Assembly: GCA_922989275.2 (NCBI GenBank) | Contig: OV277857.1 | Span: 2,480,001 to 2,544,000, forward strand | Direction of reading: 5' to 3' | Source: Gari tellinella | Taxonomy: Eukaryota > Mollusca > Bivalvia > Cardiida > Psammobiidae | DNA length: 64,000 nt | In this document: piece by piece, positions 55,321-64,000 of the stretch | Position numbering within the stretch: the stretch's first letter is position 1 | Layout: each line of letters starts with the position of its first letter | Translations under genes and position numbers: made by a program | Notes under the pieces: model-generated | What the model saw: the letters and a program-made list of their open reading frames with translations, nothing else | Databases searched by the model: none | Told to the model about the DNA's origin: nothing

Positions 55321-55696
55321 TGGCAGGGAAAGAGCTAAAGAACTCCATACGTCTGTCATTTTCTACATGTCAATGAGTTGCATTTTTTATTAGGGTTCGT
55401 TCCAACCAGACAGAATAGAGGCTTCTCATCTGTAAATGTTAAAGTTGATTATGACCATAAGACGAGCTCCCAGGTTTCTCAACTGTATGTCCTATTAATT
55501 GATTTGACTTGAAATAATTTACAATGTTTCTCAACTGTATATGTATAGCTGCATTTTGCCCTTAAACGTATTACAAGGTTTCTCAACTGTATATGTTTAG
55601 CTGACTTTTGCCCTTAAACGTCTTACACGGTTTCTCAACTGCATATGTTTAGCTGACTTTTGCCCTTAAACGTGTTACAAGGTTTCTCAACTGTAT

Positions 55697-56703
55697 CGTC
55701 AGTGTACCTGTTTCAGTGAGGTACCTATTTCGGTGCACTTAACTGCGACAACTCTATCTTCTTTCTGAAGAGCTCAATTACGTTATCACTTTTTGCTATC
55801 GGCAAAGTAAACTTTTCCTGTCATCTTTGTCCAAAAAAATCCAAAATTTGATGCAAACGGATAATTTATTGACTATAAAAAATAAAGCATAGCAATTTGA
55901 ACCAATTTCCTTATGTCCGTTTTCACTCCGAAAACACATGTTCCAAAATAACACTTTTTACAATTGATTTTCATAATTTTGTAGTGGTATGCATTTTTTG
56001 TTATCTTCTACGCCAAAATCACATGAAATAAGTGGTCCCGTCTATTTTGTTTCATGTACAGTACACTTACAAAAGTATGCTCTCCTTATATACGGAAACT
56101 GTTTTTAGGTAAATTATTTTTTGAATGGCTTGATATTGTGATTTGATTTACATTATTTAAGCGACTCTTTTGAAGAAATAAAAATGAAGAAAATAGCCTA
56201 CAGGGTATACTTGTCAAAATTATGTGACCACTCCTTGCCATACTGAATTAGAACAGAGACCAACATAAGTCATAAAGGAATGACTGAAAATGTACTGTTG
56301 TTGTTTTTCTTATTCAAATGGGAGAGAGGCAGTATAGACAAGGAACCAATTATATATTCAAAAGGGAGAAAATCCTCTTCTTTAATATTTATATAGGTGG
56401 GAAACATTACAGGAATGATTCTTACAATGTTTTTATTGATCACATACTTTTGATACAGTCTGTACTTCGATAAAACCAACCCTCACTGAAATAGGTACAA
56501 CAAAATGTTCTCAGCACAAAATGACTACGTCATTGAAACGGTGGCAATTGCGCTAAATATAGAATATTTTGGAAATATTTTTACAGGGAATTAACCTTGA
56601 CAATTGATTACAAAGGTAGGAATAATTGTTCCATAGACTTTTATGATTTGTTATCACCATGATCAGTTTGAACGTTAAGTGCACTGAAACTGGTACCTCC
56701 ATG
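55697..56703. mobile_element. ~1-kb insertion in the satellite
   Basis: Near its ends are gaggtacctatttcggtgca…cttaac and the mirror gttaagtgcactgaaactgg…tacctc. A further copy of the end motif in the same orientation as the right end is internal (cctcactgaaataggtacaa, 56481). The array resumes inside the same unit (ctgtat | atatgttt). No transposase frame. Confidence 0.7.
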
Positions 56704-57458
56704 ATATATGTTTAGCTGCATTTTGCCCTTAAACGTGTTACAAGGTTTCTCAACTGTATATGTATAGCTGATTTTTGCCCTTAAACGTGTTACACTGTTT
56801 CTCAACAGTATATGTTACTTGACTTTTGCCCTTAAACGTGTTACAATGTTTCTCAACTGTATATGTTTAGCTGCATTTTGCCCTTAAACGTGTTACAAGG
56901 TTTCTCAACTGTATATGTATAGCTGACTTTTGCCCTTAAACGTGTTACACGGTTTCTCAACAGTATATGTTACTTGACTTTTGCCCTTAAACGTCTTACA
57001 AGGTTTCTCAACTGCATATGTTTAACTGACTTTTGCCCTTAAACGTGTTACAAGGTTTCTCAACTGTATATGTTTAGCTGCATTTTGCCCTTAAACGTGT
57101 TACAAGGTTTCTCAACTGTATATGTATAGCTGACTTTTGCCCTTAAACTTGTTACACGGTTTCTTAACTGTATATGTTAAGCAGACTTTTGCCCTTAAAC
57201 GTGTTACAATGTTTCTCAACAGTATATGTTTAGCTGACTTTTGCCCTTGGACGTGTAACACGGTTTTTCAACAGTATATGTTTTACTGTATTTTGCCCTT
57301 AAACGTGTTACAAGGTTTCTCAACTGCATTATGTTTAGTTGAGTTTTGCCTTTAGACTTTTTACAAAGTTTCTCAACTTAATATGTTAATTTGACTTTTG
57401 CCATCAGACGAGTTACAACGTTTCTCAACTGTATATGTTTATATTAATAAATATACCT

Positions 57459-57530
57459 CTCTTTTCTAATATTTCGACCTCTAAGGGCTTTTTCAAAAAG
57501 GCCCTTAGAGGTCGAAATATTAGAAAAGAG
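57459..57530. repeat. 72-bp near-perfect palindrome in the satellite
   Basis: Arms ctcttttctaatatttcgac…ctctaagggc and mirror, loop about tttttcaaaaa. It replaces or interrupts a satellite unit. Confidence 0.85.
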
Positions 57531-58144
57531 CAGTATCTGGAATATCGAAAATAATTATTGCACATGTTTAGTTGACTTTTGCCATCAGACGAGTTACAAA
57601 GTCTCTCAACTGTATATATTTAGTTGATTTTGACCACGAGACAAGTACATGTAACAAGGTTTCTCAACTGTATCTGATTTTAGTTGAGGTTTGCCATGAG
57701 GGAAGTCAAGGTTTCTCTACTGAATATGTTTTAGTTGAGGTTTGCCATGGGATCAGTTACAAGGTTTCTAAACTTATATGTTTAGTTGACTTTTGCCATC
57801 AGACGAGTTACAAAGTTGATTTTGACCATGAGACAAGTAACAAGGTTTCTCAACTCTATATGTTTTAGTTGAGGATTGCCATGAGATGAGTTACAAGGTT
57901 TCTCAACTGTATATGTTTTAGTTGAGGTTTGCAATGAGACAAGTAACAAGGTTTCTCAACTGTATATGTTTTAGCTGAGGTTTGCCATGAGACAAGTTAC
58001 AAAGTTGATTTTGACCATGAGACAAGTAACAAGGTTTCTCAACTGCATCTGGTTTAGTTGAGGATTGCCATGAGATGAGTTACATTGTTTCTCTACTTAT
58101 GTTTTAGTTGATTTTTACATGAGACAAGTTACGAGGTTTCTTAG

Positions 58145-58680
58145 CCTGCATATCCGCACAGTTTCATCAGGAGCTGCGCCGTTCAGCTTTAACTCTGTCA
58201 CTGCCATTGGATAAAACATATGGGAGTCCTTATACACGATTAGAGCAGTTTTGTTTTAGAAAGGCTTTGATAATGTACAGTTTACTCTGTTACATAAATT
58301 CGACGTTTCAATTGCAATTCAGTCACACGATGGAGCAAGACGGAAAGAAAAATTATCTGCAATAAATTTAGTGGCCTTGAAGAAGTTTCTTCCTTATTCC
58401 ACATTCTTGAAACGAAAAAGCAGGTAGTTTGCCGTATAAAGCACATGCAGAGTACCAAATTACGACACCAAAGCATTTAGATTCCGTAAGCTATCCCCAG
58501 TAAGCCATTGGCTATCTCCAGTACCGTCCAACAAAGTGATTCTAATATACTAGTAGTCCGCACTACCTAGTTGTAGTAGTTGGGGTGTTAAAACTTCAAA
58601 GGATCAATTTTCAATTCAATTTTCTTTATTACACTGATATATGCTATTAAATGTATAAGTAGAATGGTTAATTAATTTCA
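58145..58680. other. Between satellites; nothing recognised
   Basis: No coding exon or inverted-ended element found. Confidence 0.4.
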
Positions 58681-59005
58681 CAGGGCTACTATAAGTTGCT
58701 CATAAACATTCTAAGATTTTCCCGTTTTCAAATGCGAATTTAGGAATTGTATCTTTAATCCTTTTGCTGCAAGACTCTATGGCCCTAACAAAATTACTAG
58801 TATGCAAAAAGTTTTGATCCAGATCAGACAGCGCATAACGAAGCGTCTGATATGGATCTAAATTGTTTGACACCAGTATTAATGATTCCCATGTAAAATA
58901 CATATAATTCCAAGTTTTAAAAATATTATAAGAGCAGAAATCTGAAGATTTCGGGAAAAATCTGTAGGTCCGGAGAAGTTAAGAAAACAATGGCCAAGAC
59001 GGCTC
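58681..59005. mobile_element. U-type element with H1-like interior, decayed
   Basis: Left end cagggctactataagttgct, right gaagatttcgggaaaaatct…ggagaag. The interior (58803-58870) is H1-like (gttttgatccagatcagaca / gcgtctgatatggatctaaa) rather than H2. Confidence 0.5.
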
Positions 59006-59219
59006 TAAAACGCTCACCCGATACAGCATGTAAAACTTTACCTATAATGACTTAGCACAACTAACCATGGCCCAGATTTCAATGAGGCAAACATTTTGAG
59101 CAAGTTTCATTAAGATCAAATGAGATTTGTAGTTTCTAAAGTGTTATGGTATTTTTACGATTTGACCACGTGACTTAGTTTTCCCCTGACATGACCAATA
59201 CTGAAACCAGACCTAGATA

Positions 59220-59466
59220 CCAATTCAGGGCTGCCATTTCTCCGGATTTTTCCTAAATCTTCGGATTTTTTTCTAGTACATGGTAGCTGAAAGCAGGCTG
59301 AAAGTAAAGCAGAATGCACCTTAGAGAATGCTTTACTTACAGTATGCTGAAAGTAGTCGTAAGTCAACAAAACTAGAAGCAGGCTACAGGTAAAGGTACG
59401 ATTTGTAAAATCCCACTTGAAAAAACTTAGGATTTTTCATGTCAACTTATGGCAGCCCTGCCAATT
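59220..59466. mobile_element. U element with 6-bp target duplication
   Basis: Element 59226-59460, ends cagggctgccatttctcc and acttatggcagccctg. The flanks ccaatt (59220-59225, 59461-59466) are identical. H2 is shortened on one arm. Inside, caggtaaaggtacg matches a Q terminus. Confidence 0.88.
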
Positions 59467-60244
59467 AAGCAAACACTTTGATTAAGATAGAATTAGTTTT
59501 GTAGCCTTTATAGTATTAACAAGATATTTCTATGATTTGACCTAGTTACCTAGTTTTTGATTGCTGGAGATCCATATTCGAACTTTACCTAGATTTCATT
59601 CAGGGCAATATTTAAACTATTTCACTTATTGATAAAAATGAAAAATGTGGTCTCCAGAGTGTTAACAAGGCTTTTGTTTGAGTTGACCTAGTGACCTAGT
59701 TTTCAATCGACATGACCCACATCTAAACTTGACCTAAATTTCGATGAGACAAACATTTTGCCAAAGTTTCAGAAAGATATAATGAGATGTGTAGTCTCTA
59801 TCGTGATAAAAATATTTTTCTTTGATTTGACCTAGTGACCTTGTTTTGACAGGCTATGATCCACCGTTCATCTTGACCTAAATTTTATGTAGGCAAACAT
59901 TCTAACTATAATTCATTCAGATCTGAGATTTGTATCTTCTAGAGTGTAAACACGGTTTTTCTTTGATTAGACCTAAAATGTAGTTGTTTCCCTACACAAC
60001 CTATATTCAAACCTGAGCTAGACATTAATAAGGCATTTGAGCCAAAATCATTAAAATCCAATGAGATTTGTAGCCCCTACAGTGTTAATAAGGCTTTCTA
60101 TGCTTTGACCTAATGACTTAGTTGTTGACCCAACATGACACATATTCAAAACTTGAACTAGATATCAATTAGGCAAACATTCTGACTAAGTTGCATAAAA
60201 ATCCAATGAGATGTGTAGCCTCTAGAGCGTATATCCGTTTTTCC

Positions 60245-60512
60245 GCCTCGATAGCTCAGTGGTAGAGCGTCCGCTTTCAATGCGGAAGGTTGTGGGTTCG
60301 ATCCCCAGCCGGGTCATACCAAAGACCATTATAAAAACGGTACTAGTAGCTCCCTTGCTTGACGCTCGGCATTATAAGGGTAGTGCTAGGAAGGTGACTG
60401 TAATGCCCAGGTAAGTATACATGCATGTTAATGGATACCTTGTTTGTCGCAATAAAAGCTCTTCAGAGCATATGTTGATTGTTGACCATATGCGACGTTA
60501 AATAAATAAAGC
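60245..60512 (+). mobile_element. tRNA-derived SINE
   Basis: The 5' head (60245-60316) is tRNA-like: box A tagctcagtggtagagc, anticodon arm ccgctttcaatgcgg (anticodon position TCA), box B ggttcgatccc. The acceptor stem has mismatches, so it is not a working tRNA. A conserved-looking body follows (cttgacgctcggcattataa…aggaaggtgactgta) and a tail gcgacgttaaataaataaa. It is inserted in the satellite. Confidence 0.78.
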
Positions 60513-62984
60513 TTACCTTTCTATGATTTGACCTAGTGAACTACACTTTAATCAAACGTTAACTATATTCCACTTTGGTCTAGATTTTGTAAACATTGTC
60601 ATTCTGACTAAGTTGGAAAATGATTGGGGTAAAATCGAGGATACTAGAGTGTTCAGAATCAATTTCTAAGTTTTGACCTAGTGACCTACTTTTTGATCTC
60701 ACATGACCTAGACTTTGGTCATGATGGCATTCTGACAGAGTCTGATAAAGATTGGGTTCAAATCGTGACAACTAGAGTGTTTACAAACTTTTTCTAAGAT
60801 TTGACCTAGTGACCCAACTTTTTAATCCCACATTACCCATCATCAAATTTGACCTAGATTTTGTCAATATGGTCATTTTGACAAAGTTTGAAAAGTATTG
60901 GGTTACAAGAGTGTTCACAAGTTTTTTCAAAGATTTGATATAGTGACCTATTTTAAACCCATGTGACACATATTCAAACTTAATCTAGATTTTGTCAATA
61001 CAGTGATTATGACCAAGTTTGATTAAGATTCAGTCAAAAGTGTGGCAACTAGAGTGTTATAAAAAAAAATCCCTAAGAATTGGTCCTTGTGACCTACTTT
61101 AGGCTCCCACATCAACCATAATCAATCTTGACCTAGATTTTGTCAAGATGGCCAATCTGACCGAGTTTGATAGAGATTGGGCTCAAATTGTGGCTACTAG
61201 AGTGTTTACAAGGATTTGACCTAGTGACCTATGTTTTGACCCCACATAACTCATACCCAAGTTTACATAGATTTTGTCATGATGGTCATCCTGATAATGT
61301 TTGATAAAAGTGTGGCCACTAGAGTGTTCACAAGCTTTTTGTAAAATTTGATCTACATGTAGTGACCATCTTTTTAATCCTACATGATCCATTTTTGAAT
61401 TCTGACAAAAGTTTGGGTCAAAATTGTGGTCACCAGCCTTTTCTAAGATTTGATCTAGTGACCTACTTTTTAAACCAATTAAAACTTGACCTCCATTTTG
61501 TCAAAATGGTCATTCTGACCATGTTTATGGTCTTTCTGACCAAGTTTGATATAGATGGCCTTAAATTGCAGCCACTAATGTCCACAGGCTTTTACTAAGA
61601 TTTGACCTGGTAACCTACTTTTTGACCCTACATAACTAATACTTGAACTTGACTTAGTTTTCATCAAGATGGTCATTCTGACAAAGTTCTATAAGGATTT
61701 GGCTCAAATTGTGGCTTCTAGAGTGTTCACACGCTTTTTCTAAGCTTTGATCTAGTGACCACATAATCCATACACGATATTGACCTAGATATTTTCAATA
61801 TTGCCATTCTGACCAAGATTTAACAAAACTGGTAATCAAACTTGATCTACTTTTCATCAAGATGTTCATTCTGAATAAGTTTGATGAAGATTGGGCTCAA
61901 ATTGTTGCTACTAGAGTGTTCACAAGCTTTTTCTAAGATTTGACAAAGTTTTAACCCCAATTAACCCATTCCCGAATTTGACCTAGATTTTGTCAAGATG
62001 TTCATTCTGACAAAGTTTGATAAAGATAGGGCTCAGATTGTGGCTACTAAAATGTTCACAAGCTTTTTCTAAGATTTGACAAAGTTTTAACCCCACTTAA
62101 CCCATTCCCGAATTTGTCCTAGATTTTGTCAAGATGTTCATTCTGACAAAGTTTGATAAAGATTGGGCTCAAATTGTGGCTACTAGTGTGGTCACAAGCT
62201 TTATCTAATATTTAAACTAGGGACCCACTTGACCTAGTTTTCATCAAAATGGTCACTATGACCAAGTTTAATAAAGATTGGGCTCAAATTGTGGCTACTA
62301 AGAGTGTTCAAAAGCTTTTTCTAAGTTTTGACCCCATACAACCCATACCCAAACTTGACATAGATTTTGTTAAGATGGTTATTCTGACCAAGTTTGATAA
62401 AGAAAGGACTCAAATTGTGGCAACTAGAGTGCTCACAAGCTTTTTTCTAAGATTTGACCTGGTGACCTTCTTTTTGATTCCACAATACCAATTATCGAAC
62501 TTTACCTAGATTTTATCAAGAAAACCAAGCTTGATAAAGATTGGGTCAAAATTGTGGTTACTAGAGGCTTCACGAAGTTTTTGTAATGTTTATTATAGAG
62601 TGTTCACAAGCTTTTTCTAATATTTGACGTAGTGACTTTTTTTTTTTACCCAACATAACCCATATTCAAACTAGATTTTGTCAACATATTCATTCTGACC
62701 ATGTTTAATAAAGATTGGCCTAAAATTGCAGCAACTAGAGTGTTCACAAGCTTTTTCTAAGATTTGACCTAGTGACCTACTTTTTAATCCCACATGGCCC
62801 ATAATCAAACTTGATATAGCTTTTGTCAAGATGATCATTCTGGTCAAGTTTAATAAAGATTCGGTCAAAAGTGTGGCCTCTAGAGTGCTCACAAGATATT
62901 CAAAGACATACAACGCATGACTACACAGGACACAGCACAATCACAATAGCTAACCAAGCACTACGTGCTCAGGTGAGCTAAGAA

Positions 62985-63024
62985 TCTGAAGATTTTGGAA
63001 AAATCCATAAAAATGGCAGGCCTG
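62985..63024. mobile_element. U right-end fragment
   Basis: aatctgaagattttggaaaa and atggcaggcctg match the CTCCGG-side end of U elements. Confidence 0.55.
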
Positions 63025-63172
63025 TTTGAAAGGCAGGTATATGAACAAGTAAAGGCAAAGTCATTTTACCACTGGAGTGGTTTCATAATTTATTCTTCAT
63101 TGAATTTCCCTGTTCCCAATCACAGCATATCAGCAAAATCATTCACATGAACTAGAACATTTTCAAACAGTA

Positions 63173-63413
63173 CACAGTCCAACTTCAATAACTCGAACTC
63201 GCTTAATTTCGAACTATCGGATTTGTCAACACATGAATTGCATCATTTCATGCTCGGTTAAGTCAAACCAGGAACGTATATCATACATTTAATATACGTC
63301 CCTGGTCAAACATACCAGTATTTCAAAGTTAAAACCTGGCAAAGCCACGTTTTAACTTTGAAATACGGGTATGTTTGACCTAACCGAGTTTGAGATATCG
63401 AATTTCAACTGTA
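63173..63413. mobile_element. P5 MITE
   Basis: cagtccaacttcaataactc…tcgaac and the mirror gagatatcgaatttcaactg, TA. Inner mirrors atttcaaagttaaaacctgg / cgttttaactttgaaatacg. Confidence 0.8.
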
Positions 63414-64000
63414 ATTATAACACACAGAAATAATAACATGCTGATGTCCTAACTGTTAACTCTCTGCATGCTTGCGTGAAATGGTGATTTAGATTTACCT
63501 CTGCAAACATTTGGGATCCTGATGAAACATTGTGTAATACTGAGTCTCATCAAGATCCTAACTGTTTAATTGACATTCTGATTATATTTAAAAAATTCTG
63601 CATTTAGAACAGTTGCAGAAGACAAATTTATTAAGAGTTAAAAGTAGCGTGGGGTTTCATCATAAGCCAACCTGTTTACATTCAGATTCAGTTTTGCAAA
63701 TTCAATAGGCCCTTCTATGGGGGAAAAGGTTGACATTTGCAAACATCTAGGATCAAGATTAGACTTTAGAGCGCTCAGCATGATTGGGATCCTTGCCACA
63801 TGGTTTTATAAAGCTTTGAGGTTAGTCTGGTATCATACTCAAGCTTTTGATTCGTCAGATTCAAGCAAATCTGACCAATCAAAAGTTTGAGAATGATCTC
63901 AAGCGCTAGATCACCACAGGGTCTGAACTGATTAACACTCTTACAAACATTTATCCACTTATCATTTTTCTAAAAACATTTGCAAACCATGACAAAACTG
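63414..64000. other. Window end; H1/R fragments, no gene
   Basis: H1-like arms at 63501-63570 (gcaaacatttgggatcctga / catcaagatcctaactgttt) and 63738-63800. Q-like cttctatgggggaaaagg near 63712. No exon. Confidence 0.45.

Larger units (their letters stand above)
55455..58140. repeat. ~52-bp satellite array, two sub-types, interrupted
   Basis: Unit: caaggtttctcaactgtata…tgtttagctgacttttgccc…ttaaacgtgtta. The array runs 55490-55696, is split, then runs 56704-58140. After about 57400 the unit changes to gttgactttgccatgagac-like forms, so there are two sub-families. Frames of 72-98 aa here are satellite. Confidence 0.9.
59035..62980. repeat. ~140-bp satellite array (gacctagtgacct)
   Basis: About 25 diverged units of 'gtgttcacaagctttttcta', 'agatttgacctagtgaccta', 'ttttgaccccacataaccca', 'aaacttgacctagattttgt', 'caagatggtcattctgacc', 'aagtttgataaagattgggc' and 'tcaaattgtggctactagag'. 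It ends in gctcaggtgagctaag (62968), which in mollusc repeats I have met is the other end of such arrays. A U element and a SINE are nested in it. Frames here are satellite. Confidence 0.88.

Noticed and set aside
57137..57868. Frames in the 52-bp satellite (72 and 98 aa, Leu/Cys repeats)
   Set aside because: Products of satellite periodicity; they shift frame between units and contain no start context.
60245..60316. Functional tRNA gene with TCA anticodon
   Set aside because: Acceptor stem does not pair well and a SINE body with an AAATAAA tail follows directly; TCA is not expected for a standard elongator tRNA.

Overview
This is eukaryotic, AT-rich animal DNA, most likely from a bivalve mollusc. 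The evidence is GT-AG split genes for galectins, dense small inverted-repeat transposons, and tandem repeats built on 'gacctagtgacct' and 'aggtcaaaggtca' motifs that I associate with mollusc genomes. I see no prokaryotic genes, CRISPR array or complete transposase. Species cannot be named from the sequence.

Two protein-coding genes are supported. Both are two-domain (tandem-repeat) galectins with ten coding exons each, and they face each other tail to tail. Gene A (+ strand, 923-14251) encodes 503 residues. Gene B (- strand, 50984-20107) encodes 339 residues. Exon order and intron phases match one for one: a tiny start exon, three exons plus a closing exon for CRD1, a His-rich linker exon, a Tyr/Pro linker exon, then three exons for CRD2. 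They are therefore ancient inverted duplicates. They differ mostly in the linker: the Tyr/Pro exon is 152 codons in A and 18 in B. None of the four CRDs keeps the first histidine of the usual galactose-contact motif, so ligand preference may be unusual. No signal peptide is seen, as is normal for galectins.

Introns and flanks are packed with short non-autonomous DNA transposons. I use these labels throughout. P1-P6: ends CAGT...ACTG beside TA, like pogo/Tigger. Q, R, S: ends CCC...GGG beside TTAA, like piggyBac. U: CAGGGCTGCCAT ends with 6-bp target duplications. W: CAGGGCTC ends, one copy with an 8-bp duplication, hAT-like. V, X, Y, T: other inverted-repeat elements. The most striking pattern is that unrelated terminal types carry the same internal palindromes. 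Core H1 (about 66-70 bp, containing GATCAGACGCCG) sits in P1, P2, R and S. Core H2 (about 70 bp, containing GCAGGCTGAAAGTAAAGCAG) sits in Q, U, P4 and, in a diverged form, P3. The H1 loop-proximal stem changes in matched pairs between families.

Layout: 0-0.9 kb, 5' flank of gene A with a P1 copy; 0.9-14.3 kb, gene A, with an 86-bp minisatellite in intron 1 and a 26-bp one in intron 3; 14.4-20.1 kb, intergenic between converging 3' ends, TE-rich; 20.1-51.0 kb, gene B, whose 6.1-kb linker intron (25005-31078) contains a 2.9-kb inverted-ended element and whose first intron is about 11 kb; 51-55 kb, gene B 5' flank with diverged tandem repeats; 55.4-58.1 kb, a ~52-bp satellite split by a ~1-kb insertion; 59.0-63.0 kb, a ~140-bp satellite with a SINE inside; 63-64 kb, scattered elements. 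Coordinates of exons come from splice-site and frame reasoning and should be confirmed with transcripts.
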